Of a DNA stretch of 64,000 nucleotides, positions 1-11,960 are shown piece by piece (positions within the stretch are counted from its first letter, which is position 1; each line of letters opens with the position of its first letter). The notes beneath the pieces are model-generated. The model saw only the letters and a program-made list of their open reading frames with translations. It was not told the DNA's origin and did not search any database. The position numbers and the translations under genes are program-made. This DNA comes from Chrysaora quinquecirrha. Its lineage: Eukaryota > Cnidaria > Scyphozoa > Semaeostomeae > Pelagiidae. The stretch is from the NCBI GenBank assembly GCA_014526335.1, contig JACTAT010000032.1, positions 8,992,846-9,056,845 of the forward strand, in the 5' to 3' direction.

Positions 1-2966
1 GGGTTTTGAAAACTCCATTTTTTCTTCAAAAATAATTAATATAACCTACCAAATACCCCCTGAATAGCCTGTAGGGGTTAAATAGGGTGTTTTTCTATCA
101 AATTAGATCCCATTTGGGTGAAAAAATTTCCTCGAAAAATCACCAAAAAGGCAAGTCTATAGCCTTACTAAATTGCCAAAAATCGGCCAAAAACAGGGGT
201 TTTGAAAACTCCATTTTTTCTTCAAAAATAATTAATATAACCTACCAAATACCCCTGAATAGCCTGTAGGGGTTAAATAGGGTGTTTTCTATCAAATTAG
301 ATCTCATTTGGGTGAAAAAATTTCCTCGAAAAATCACCAAAAGGCAAGTCTATAGCCTTACTAAATTGCCAAAATCGGCCAAAAACAGGGTTTTGAAAAC
401 TCCATTTTTCTTCAAAATAATTAATATAACCTACCAAATACCCCTGAATAGCCTGTAGGGGTTAAATAGGGTGTTTTTCTATCAAATTAGATCCAATTTG
501 GGTGAAAAAATTTCCTCGAAAATCACCAAAAGGCAAGTCTATAGCCTTACTAAATTGCCAAAAATCGGCCAAAAATAGGGTTTTGAAAACTGCATTTTTC
601 TTCAAAATAATTAATATAACCTACCAAATACCCCTGAATAGCCTGTAGGGGTTAAATAGGGTGTTTTTCTATCAAATTAGATCCAATTTGGGTGAAAAAA
701 TTTCCTCGAAAAATCACCAAAAGGCAAGTCTATAGCCTTACTAAATTGCCAAAAATCGGCCAAAAACAGGGTTTTGAAAACTGCATTTTTCTTCAAAATA
801 ATTAATTATAACCTACCAAATACCCCCTGAATAGCCTGTAGGGGTTAAATAGGGTGTTTTTCTATCAAATTAGACACAACTTGGGTGAAAAAAATTTCCT
901 CGAAAAATCAACAAAAAGGCAAGTCTATAGCCTTACTAAATTGCCAAAAATCAGCGAAAAATAGGGGTTTTGAAAACTGCATTTTTCTTCAAAAATAATT
1001 AATATAACCTACCAAATACCCCCTGAATAGCCTGTAGGGGTTAAATAGGGTGTTTTTCTATCAAATTAGATACAATTTGGGTGAAAAAAATTTCCTCGAA
1101 AAATCACAAAAAGGCAAGTCTATAGCCTTACTAAATTGCCAAAAATCGGCCAAAAACAGGGTTTTGAAAACTCCATTTTTCTTCAAAATAATTAATATAA
1201 CCTACCAAATACCCCTGAATAGCCTGTAGGGGTTAAATAGGGTGTTTTTCTATCAAATTAGATCCAATTTGGGTGAAAAAAATTTCCTCGAAAAATCACC
1301 AAAAAGGCAAGTCTATAGCCTTACTAAATTGCCAAAAATCGGCCAAAAACAGGGGTTTTGAAAACTCCATTTTTTCTTCAAAATAATTAATATAACCTAC
1401 CAAATACCCCTGAATAGCCTGTAGGGGTTAAATTGGGGTGTTTCTCTATCAAATTAGATCTCATTTGGGTGAAAAAAATTTCCTCGAAAAATCACCAAAA
1501 AGGCAAGTCTATAGCCTTACTAAATTGCCAAAAATCGGCCAAAAACAGGGGTTTTGAAAACTGCATTTTTTCTTCAAAAATAATTAATATAACCTACCAA
1601 ATACCCCCTGAATAGCCTGTAGGGGTTAAATAGGGTGTTTTTCTATCAAATTAGATCCCATTTGGGTGAAAAAAATTTCCTCGAAAAATCACCAAAAAGG
1701 CAAGTCTATAGCCTTACTAAATTGCCAAAAATTGGCCAAAAACAGGGTTTTGAAAACTGCATTTTTCTTCAAAATAATTAATATAACCTACCAAATACCC
1801 CTGAATAGCCTGTAGGGGTTAAATAGGGTGTTTTTCTATCAAATTAGATCCCATTTGGGTGAAAAAAATTTCCTCGAAAAATCACCAAAAAGGCAAGTCT
1901 ATAGCCTTACTAAATTGCCAAAAATCGGCCAAAAACAGGGTTTTGAAAACTGCATTTTTCTTCAAAATAATTAATATAACCTACCAAATACCCCTGAATA
2001 GCCTGTAGGGGTTAAATAGGGTGTTTTTCTATCAAATTAGATCGCATTTGGGTGAAAAAATTTCCTCGAAAAATCACCAAAAGGCAAGTCTATAGCCTTA
2101 CTAAATTGCCAAAAATTGGCCAAAAACAGGGTTTTGAAAACTCCATTTTTCTTCAAAATAATTAATATAACCTACCAAATACCCCTGAATAGCCTGTAGG
2201 GGTTAAATAGGGTGTTTTTCTATCAAATTAGATCCAATTTGGGTGAAAAAATTTCCTCGAAAAATCACCAAAAGGCAAGTCTATAGCCTTACTAAATTGC
2301 CAAAATCGGCCAAAAACAGGGTTTTGAAAACTCCATTTTTCTTCAAAAATAATTAATATAACCTACCAAATACCCCTGAATAGCCTGTAGGGGTTAAATA
2401 GGGTGTTTTCTATCAAATTAGATCCAATTTGGGTGAAAAAATTTCCTCGAAAAATCACCAAAAGGCAAGTCTATAGCCTTACTAAATTGCCAAAAATCGG
2501 CCAAAAACAGGGTTTTGAAAACTCCATTTTTTCTTCAAAAATAATAAATATAACCTACCAATTATTCCCTGAATAGCATGTAGGGGTTAAATGGGGTGTT
2601 TTTCTATCAAATTAGATCCAATTTGGGTGAAAAAAATTTCCTCGAAAAATCACCAAAAAGGCAAGTCTATAGCCTTACTAAGTTGCCAAAAATCGGCCAA
2701 AAACAGGGGTTTTGAAAACTCCAATTTTTCTTCAAGAATAATTAATATAACCTACCAAATACCCCCTGAATAGCCTGTAGGGGTTAAATAGGGTGTTTTT
2801 CTATCACATTAGATTAGATCCCATTGGGGTGAAAAAAATTTGCTCGAAAAATCACCAAAAAAGCAAGTCTATAGCCTTACTAAATTGCCAAAAATCGGCC
2901 AAAAACAGGGGTTTTGAAAACTCCAATTTTTTCTTCAAAAATAATAAATATAACCTACCAAATACC

Positions 2967-5540
2967 CCCTGAATAGCCTCTAGGGGTTAAATAGGGTGTT
3001 TTTCTATCAAATTATATCCAATTTGGGTGAAAAAGAATTCTTCGAAAAATCACCAAAAAGGCAAGTCTATAGCCTTACTAAATTGCCAAAAATTGGCCAA
3101 AAACAGGGGTTTTGAAAACTCCATTTTTTCTTCAAAAATAATAAATATAACCTACTAAATACCCCATGAATAGCCTCTAGGGGTTAAATAGGGTGTTTTT
3201 CTATCAAATTATATACAATTTGGGTGAAAAAAATTTCCTCGAAAAATCACCAAAAAGGCAAGTCTATAGCCTTACTAAATTGCCAAAAATCGGCCAAAAA
3301 CAGGGGTTTTGAAAACTCCATTTCTTTCTTCAAAATAATAAATATAACTTACTAAATACCCCATGAATAGCCTGTAGGGGTTAAATAGGGTGTTTTCTTA
3401 TCAAATTAGATCCAATTTGGGTGAAAAAAATTTGCTCGAAAAATCACCAAAAAGGCAAGTCTATAGCCTTACTAAATTGCCAAAAATCGGCCAAAACAGG
3501 GGTTTTGAAAACTCCATTTTTTCTTCAAAAATAATAAATATAACCTACTAAATACCCCATGAATAGCCTCTAGGGGTTAAATAGGGTGTTTTTCTATCAA
3601 ATTAGATCCAATTTGGGTGAAAAAAATTTCCTCGAAAATTCACCAAAAAGGCAAGTCTATAGCCTTACTAAATTGCCAAAAATCGGCCAAAAACAGGGGT
3701 TTTGAAAACTCCATTTTTTCTTCAAGAATAATTAAAATAACCTACCAAATACCCCCTGAATAGCCTGTAGGGGTTAAATAGGGTGTTTTTCTATCAAATT
3801 AGATTAGATCCCATTGGGGTGAAAAAAATTTGCTCGAAAAATCACCAAAAAGGCAAGTCTATAGCCTTACTAAATTGCCAAAAATTGGCCAAAAACAGGG
3901 GTTTTGAAAACTCCATTTCTCTTCAAAAATAATAAATATAACCTACCAAATACCCCCTGAATAGCCTCTAGGGGTTAAATAGGGTGTTTTTCTATCAAAT
4001 TAGATCCCATTTGGGTGAAAAAAATTTCCTCGAAAAATCACCAAAAAGGCAAGTCTATAGCCTTACTAAATTGCCAAAAATCGGCCAAAAACAGGGGTTT
4101 TGAAAACTCCATTTTTTCTTCAAAAATAATTAATATAACCTACCAAATATCACCTGAATAGCCTGTAGGGGTTAAATAGGGTGTTTTTCTATCAAATTAT
4201 ATACAATTTGGGTGAAAAAAATTTCCTCGAAAAATCACCAAAAAGGCAAGTCTATAGCCTTACTAAATTGCCAAAAATCGGCCAAAAACAGGGGTTTTGA
4301 AAACTCCATTTTTTCTTCAAAAATAATAAATATAACCTACTAAATACCCCATGAATAGCCTGTAGGGGTTAAATAGGGTGTTTTCCTATCAAATTAGATC
4401 CAATTTGGGTGAAAAAAATTTGCTCGAAAAATCACCAAAAAGGCAAGTCTATAGCCTTACTAAATTGCCAAAAATCGGCCAAAAACAGGGGTTTTGAAAA
4501 CTCCATTTTTTCTTCAAAAATAATAAATATAACCTACTAAATACCCCATGAATAGCCTCTAGGGGTTAAATAGGGTGTTTTTCTATCAAATTAGATCCCA
4601 TTTGGGTGAAAAAAATTTCCTCGAAAAATCACCAAAAAGGCAAGTCTATAGCCTTACTAAATTGCCAAAAATTGGCCAAAAACAGGGGTTTTGAAAACTC
4701 CAATTTTCTCTTCAAAAATAATAAATATAACCTACCAAATACCCCCTGAATAGCCTCTAGGGGTTAAATAGGGTGTTTTTCTATCAAATTATATCCAATT
4801 TGGGTGAAAAAAATTTCCTCGAAAAATCACCAAAAAGGCAAGTCTATAGCCTTACTAAATTGCCAAAAATCGGCCAATAACAGGGGTTTTGAAAACTCCA
4901 TTTTTTCTTCAAAAATAATAAATATAACCTACTAAATACCCCATGAATAGCCTCTAGGGGTTAAATAGGGTGTTTTTCTATCAAATTATATACAATTTGG
5001 GTGAAAAAAATTTCCTCGAAAAATCACCAAAAAGGCAAGTCTATAGCCTTACTAAATTGCCAAAAATCGGCCAAAAACAGGGGTTTTGAAAACTCCATTT
5101 TTTCTTCAAAAATAATAAATATAACCTACTAAATACCCCATGAATAGCCTGTAGGGGTTAAATAGGGTGTTTTCTATCAAATTAGATCCAATTTGGGTGA
5201 AAAAAATTTGCTCGAAAAATCACCAAAAAGGCAAGTCTATAGCCTTACTAAATTGCCAAAAATCGGCCAAAAACAGGGGTTTTGAAAACTCCATTTTTTC
5301 TTCAAAAATAATAAATATAACCTACTAAATACCCCATGAATAGCCTCTAGGGGTTAAATAGGGTGTTTTTCTATCAAATTAGATCCCATTTGGGTGAAAA
5401 AAATTTCCTCGAAAAATCACCAAAAAGGCAAGTCTATAGCCTTACTAAATTGCCAAAAATCGGCCAAAAACAGGGGTTTTGAAAACTCCATTTTTTCTTC
5501 AAAAATAATAAATATAACCTACCGAATACCCCCTGAATAG
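2967..5540. repeat. Four-monomer higher-order repeat inside the satellite
   Basis: Diagnostic variants recur in a fixed order. Type A has 'ctctagggg' with 'attatatcc' (about 3012, 4791). Type B has 'ccatgaatagcctct' with 'attatatac' (about 3208, 4197, 4986). Type C has 'ccatgaatagcctgt' with a shortened 'tgttttc' and 'tttgctcg' (about 3393, 4380, 5170). Type D has 'ccatgaatagcctct' with 'attagatcc' (about 3600, 4590, 5380). The last two B units are 789 bp apart, four monomers; the first two are 989 bp apart, five. A similar A unit reappears near 13191. Confidence 0.75.
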
Positions 5541-6497
5541 CCTCTAGGGGTTAAATAGGGTGTTTTTCTATCAAATTAGATCCAATTTGGGTGAAAAAAA
5601 TTTCCTCGAAAAATCACCAAAAAGGCAAGTCTATAGCCTTACTAAATTGCCAAAAATCGGCCAAAAACAGGGGTATTGAAAACTCCATTTTTTCTTCAAA
5701 AATAATAAATATAACCTACCAAATACCCCCTGAATAGCCTCTAGGGGTTAAATAGGGTGTTTTTCTATCAAATTAGAGATCCATTTGGGTGAAAAAATTT
5801 CCTCGAAAAATCACCAAAAAGGCAAGTCTATAGCCTTACTAAATTGCCAAAAACCGGCCAAAAACAGGGGTATTGAAAACTCCATTTTTTCTTCAAAAAT
5901 AATTATTATAACTTACCAAATACCCCCGTAATAACCTGTAGGGGTTAAATAGGGTGTTTTTCTATCAAATTAGATCATTTGGGTGAAAAAAATTTCCTCG
6001 AAAAATCACCAAAAAGGCAAGTCTATAGCCTTACTAAATTGCCAAAAATCGGGGAAAAACAGGGGTTTTGAAAACTCCATTTTTCTTCAAAATAATTAAT
6101 ATAACCTACCAAATACCCCTGAATAGCCTCTAGGGGTTAAATAGGGTGTTTTTCTATCAAATTAGATCCCATTGGGGTGAAAAAAATTTGCTCGAAAAAT
6201 CACCAAAAAGGCAAGTCTATAGCCTTACTAAATTGCCAAAAATCGGCCAAAAACAGGGGTATTGAAAACTCCATTTTTTCTTCAAAAATAATTATTATAA
6301 CTTACCAAATACCCCCGTAATAACCTGTAGGGGTTAAATAGGGTGTTTTTCTATCAAATTAGATCTCATTTGGGTGAAAAAAATTTGCTCGAAAAATCAC
6401 CAAGAAGGCAAGTCTATAGCCTTACTAAATTGCCAAAAATCGGCCAAAAACAGGGGTTTTGAAAACTGCATTTTTTCTTCAAAAATAATTAATATAA

Positions 6498-9400
6498 CCT
6501 AACAAAAACCCCCTGAATAGCCTGTAGGGGTTAAATAGGGTGTTTTTCTATCAAATTAAATCCCATTTTGGTGAAAAAAATTTCCTCGAAAAATCACCAA
6601 AAAGGCAAGTCTATAGCCTTACTAAATTGCCAAAAATCGGCCAAAAATAGGGTTTTTAAAAACTGCATTTTTTCTTCAAAAATAATTAATATAACCTACC
6701 AAAAACCCCCTGAATAGCCTGTAGGGGTTAAATAGGGTGTTTTTCTATCAAATTAGATCCCATTTGGGTGAAAAAATTTTGCTCGAAAAATCACCAAAAA
6801 GGCAAGTCTATAGCCTTACTAAATTGCCAAAAATTGGCCAAAAACAGTGCTTTGAAAACTCCATTTTTTCTTCAAAAATAATAAATATAACCTACCAATT
6901 ACCCCCTGAATAGCCTGTAGGGGTTAAATGGGGTGTTTTTCTATCAAATTAGATCCCATTGGGGTGAAAAAAATTTGCTCGAAAAATCACCAAAAAGGCA
7001 AGTCTATAGCCTTACTAAATTGCCAAAAATCGGCCAAAAACAGGGGTTTTGAAAACTCCATTTTTTCTTCAAAAATAATTATAATAACTTACCAAATACC
7101 CCCGTAATAACCTGTAGGGGTTAAATAGGGTGTTTTTCTATCAAATTAGATCCAATTTGGGTGAAAAAAATTTGCTCGAAAAATCACCAAAAAGGCAAGT
7201 CTATAGCCTTACTAAATTGCCAAAAATCGGCCAAAAACAGGGGTTTTGAAAACTCCATTATTTCTTCAAAAATAATAAATATAACCTACCAAATACCCCC
7301 TGAATAGCCTGTAGGGGTTAAATGGGGTGTTTTTCTATCAAATTAGATCCCATTTGGGTGAAAAAATTTCCTCGAAAAATCACCAAAAAGGCAAGTCTAT
7401 AGCCTTACTAAATTGCCAAAAATCGGCCAAAAACAGGGGTTTTGAAAACTCCATTTCTTCTTCAAGAATAATTAATATAACCTACCAAATACCCCCTGAA
7501 TAGCCTGTAGGGGTTAAATAGGGTGTTTTTCTATCAAATTAGATCCCATTGGGGTGAAAAAAATTTTCTCGAAAAATCACCAAAAAGGCAAGTCTATAGC
7601 CTTACTAAATTGCCAAAAATCGGCCAAAAACAGGGGTATTGAAAACTCCATTTTTTCTTCAAAAATTATTATTTTAACTTACCAAATACCCCCGTAATAA
7701 CCTGTAGGGGTTAAATAGGGTGTTTTTCTATCAAATTAGATCCCATTTGGGTGAAAAAAATTTCCTCGAAAAATCACCAAAAAGGCAAGTCTATAGCCTT
7801 ACTAAATTGCCAAAAATCGGCCAAAACAGGGTTTTGAAAACTCCATTTTTCTTCAAAAATAATAAATATAACCTACTAAATACCCCCTGAATAGCCTCTA
7901 GGGGTTAAATAGGGTGTTTTTCTATCAAATTATATCCCATTTGGGTGAAAAAAATTTCCTCGAAAAATCACCAAAAAGGCAAGTCTATAGCCTTACTAAA
8001 TTGCCAAAAATCGGTCAAAAACAGGGGTTTTGAAAACTCCATTTTTTCTTCAAAAATAATAAATATAACCTACCAAATACACCCTGAATAGCCTCTAGTG
8101 GTTAAATAGGGTGTTTCTCTATAAAATTAGATACAATTTGGGTGAAAAAATTTCCTCAAAAAATCACCAAAAAGGCAAGTCTATAGCCTTACTAAATTGC
8201 CAAAAATCGGCCAAAAACAGGGGTTTTGAAAACTGCATTTTTTCTTCAAAAATAATTAATATGACGTACCAAAAACCCGCTGAATAGCCTGTAGTGGTTA
8301 AATAGGGTGTTTTTCTATCAAATTAGATCCAATTTGGGTGAAAAAAATACCCTCGAAAAATCACCAAAAAGGCAAGTCTATAGCCTTACTAAATTGCCTA
8401 AAATCGGCCAAAAATAGGGGTTTTGAAAACTCCATTGTCTCTTAAAAAATAATTAATATAACCTACCAAATACCCCCTGAATAGCCTGTAGGGGTTAAAT
8501 AGGGTGTTTTTCTATCAAATTAGATCCCATTTGGGTGAAAAAAATTTGCTCGAAAAATCACCAAAAAGGCAAGTCTATAGCCTTACTAAATTGCCAAAAA
8601 TCGGCCAAAAATAGGGGTTTTGAAAACTCCATTTTTTCTTCAAAAATAATTAATATAACCTACAAAATACCCTCTAAATAGCCTCTAGGGGTAAATTGGG
8701 TGTTTCTATATCAAATTTGATCTAATTTGGGTGAAAACAATTTGCTCGAAAAATCACCAAAAAGGCAAGTCTATAGCCTTACTAAATTGCCAAAAATCGG
8801 CCAAAAACAGGGGTTTTGAAAACTGCATTTTTTCTTCAAAAATAATTAATATAACCTAACAAAAACCCCCTGAATAGCCTGTAGGGGTTAAATAGGGTGT
8901 TTTTCTATCAAATTAAATCCCATTTTGGTGAAAAAAATTTGATCGAAAAATCACCAAAAAGGCAAGTCTATAGCCTTACTAAATTGCCAAAAATCGGCCA
9001 AAAATAGGGGTTTTAAAAACTGCATTTTTTCTTCAAAAATAATTAATATAACCTACCAAAAACCCCCTGAATAGCCTGTAGGGGTTAAATAGGGTGTTTT
9101 TCTATCAAATTAGATCCAATTTGAGTGAAAAAAATACCCTCGAAAAATCACCAAAAAGGCAAGTCTATAGCCTTACTAAATTGCCAAAAATCGGCCAAAA
9201 ATAGGGGTTTTGAAAACAGCATTTTTTCTTCAAAAATAATTAATATAACCTACCAAAAACCCCCTGAATAGCCTGTAGGGGTTAAATAGGGTGTTTTTCT
9301 ATCAAATTAGATCCCATTTGGGTGAAAAAAATTTGCTCGAAAAATCACGAAAAAGGCAAGTCTATATAGCCTTACTAAATTGCCAAAAATCGGCCAAAAA

Positions 9401-11600
9401 CAGGGGTTTTGAAAACTGCATTTTTTCTTCAAAAATAATTAATATAACCTACCAAAAACCCCCTGAATAGCCTGTAGGGGTTAAATAGGGTGTTTTTCTA
9501 TCAAATTAGATCCCATTTGGGTGAAAAAATTTTGCTCGAAAAATCACCAAAAAGGCAAGTCTATAGCCTTACTAAATTGCCAAAAATTGGCCAAAAACAG
9601 TGCTTTGAAAACTCCATTTTTTCTTCAAAAATAATAAATATAACCTACCAATTACCCCCTGAATAGCCTGTAGGGGTTAAATGGGGTGTTTTTCTATCAA
9701 ATTAGATCCCATTTGGGTGAAAAAAATTTCCTCGAAAAATCACCAAAAAGGCAAGTCTATAGCCTTACTAAATTGCAAAAAATCGGCCAAAAACAGGGGT
9801 TTTGAAAACTCCATTTTTTCTTCAAAAATAATAAATATAACCTACTAAATACCCCATGAATAGCCTCTAGGGGTTAAATAGGGTGTTTTTCTATCAAATT
9901 AGATCCCATTGGGGTGAAAAAAATTTGCTCGAAAAATCACCAAAAAGGCAAGTCTATAGCCTTACTAAATTGCCAAAAATCGGCCAAAAACAGGGGTATT
10001 GAAAACTCCATTCTTTCTTCAAAAATAATAATTATAACTTACCAAATACCCCTGTAATAACCTGTAGGGGTTAAATAGGGTGTTTTTCTATCAAATTAGA
10101 TCTCATTTGGGTGAAAAAAATTTCCTCGAAAAATCACCAAAAAGGCAAGTCTATAGCCTTACTAAATTGCCAAAAATCGGCCAAAAACAGGGGTTTTGAA
10201 AACTGTATTTTTTCTTCAAAAATAATTAATATAACCTAACAAAAACCCCCTGAATAGCCTGTAGGGGTTAAATAGGGTGTTTTTCTATCAAATTAAATCC
10301 CATTTGGGTGAAAAAATTTCCTCGAAAAATCACCAAAAAGGCAAGTCTATAGCCTTACTAAATTGCCAAAAATCGGCCAAAAATAGGGGTTTTAAAAACT
10401 GCATTTTTTCTTCAAAAATAATTAATATAACCTACCAAAAACCCCCTGAATAGCCTGTAGGGGTTAAATAGGGTGTTTTTCTATCAAATTAGATCCAATT
10501 TGAGTGAAAAAAATACCCTCGAAAAATCACCAAAAAGGCAAGTCTATGGCCTTACTAAATTGCCAAAAATCGGCCAAAAAGAGGGGTTTTGAAAACTCCA
10601 TTTTTTCTTCAAAAATAATAAATATAGCCTACTAAATACCCCATGAATAGCCTGTAGGGGTTAAATAGGGTGTTTTTCTATCAAATTAGATCCAATTTGG
10701 GTGAAAAAAATTTGCTCGAAAAATCACCAAAAAGGCAAGTCTATAGCCTTACTAAATTGCCAAAAATCGGCCGGTTTCACGGTTTTGAAAACTATTTTTT
10801 CTTCAAAATAATTAATATAACCTACCAAAATTACCCTGAATAGCCTGTAGGGGTTAAATAGGGTGTTTTTCTATCAAATTTTACAGCATTTCTGGATAAT
10901 CTTTCCGGTTTTGATTAAGACTCATTTTGCGTTTTGGTACTGAATTCGACTCAAAAGCAAGTCAATAGCCTTACTAAATTGCCAAAAATCGGCCAAAAAC
11001 GGGGTTTTGAAAAATTTTTCTTCAACAATAAAAATATAACCTACCTACAGTTTGAATAGCCTCTAGTGGTTAAATAGGGTTTTTTTCTATCAAATTAGAT
11101 CCCATTTGGGTGAAAAAATTTCCTCGGAAAATCACCAAAAGGCAAGTCTATAGCCTTACTAAATTGCCAAAAATCGGCCAAAAACAGGGGTTTTGAAAAC
11201 TCCATTTTTCTTCAAAATAATAAATATAACCTACCAAATACCCCTGAATAGCCTGTAGGGGTTAAATAGGGTGTTTTTCTATCAAATTAGATCCCATTTG
11301 GGTGAAAAAAATTTCCTCCAAAAATCACCAAAAAGGCAAATCTATAGCCTTACTAAATTGCCAAAAATCGGCCAAAAATAGGGATTTTGAAAACTGCATT
11401 TTTTCTTCAAAAATAATTAATATAACCTACCAAAAACCCCCTGAATAGCCTGTAGGGGTTAAATAGGGTGTTTTTCTATCAAATTAGATCGCATTTGGGT
11501 GAAAAAATTTTGCTCGAAAAATCACCAAAAAGGCAAGTCTATAGCCTTACTAAATTGCCAAAAATCGGCCAAAAACAGTGCTTTGAAAACTCCATTTTTC
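6498..11600. repeat. Kilobase-scale duplications within the satellite
   Basis: A rare monomer with 'aacctaacaaaaacccc' and 'aaattaaatccca' occurs at about 6498, 8852 and 10232, 12 and 7 monomers apart. It is followed in each case by a unit with 'tttttaaaaactgcat' or 'ttttaaaaactgcat'. A second rare variant, 'cagtgctttgaaaac', occurs at about 6846, 9598 and 11577 (14 and about 10 monomers apart). Shared order of rare variants implies that blocks of 2-3 kb were copied as units, as unequal exchange produces. Confidence 0.65.
10768..11060. other. Satellite monomers interrupted by non-satellite sequence
   Basis: The array is regular to about 10770 and then carries a changed segment ('ggccggtttcacggttttg'). 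About 75 bases at 10880-10955 do not match the monomer at all, and satellite then resumes with 'aagtcaatagcctta'. The next unit is also truncated ('cctacctacagtttgaatag'). No open frame or target-site duplication is visible. It may be a patch of foreign sequence, an old rearrangement, or poor consensus. Confidence 0.6.
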
Positions 11601-11785
11601 TTCAAAATAATAAATATAACCTACCAAATACCCCTGAATAGCCTGTAGGGGTTAAATGGGGTGTTTTTCTATCAAATTAGATCCCATTTGGGTGAAAAAA
11701 TTTCCTCGAAAAATCACCAAAAAGGCAAGTCTATAGCCTTACTAAATTGCCAAAAATCGGCCAAAAACAGGGGTTTTGAAAACTC

Positions 11786-11960
11786 CAGGGTGTTTTTTTT
11801 TCTTCTAAATTGCCAAAAAAAATAATTAATATAACCTACCAAATACCCCTGAATAGCCTAGGGGTTAGGGGTTAAATATTTGGGTGGTGTCTATAGCCTT
11901 ACTAAATTGCCAAAAATCAAATTTTTCTTCAAGAATAATTAATATAACCTACCAAATACC
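11786..11960. other. Scrambled satellite units
   Basis: Fragments of the monomer are joined out of order: 'gggtg' and a long T run follow 'aactcca', then 'cttctaaattgcc', then 'cctaggggttaggggtt', then 'atttgggtggtgtctatag'. A further out-of-order join lies near 12100 ('aacagcctgggttaaattg'), and about 95 bp of a unit is missing near 15610. This fits either local rearrangement or mis-joined reads in the assembly. Confidence 0.6.
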
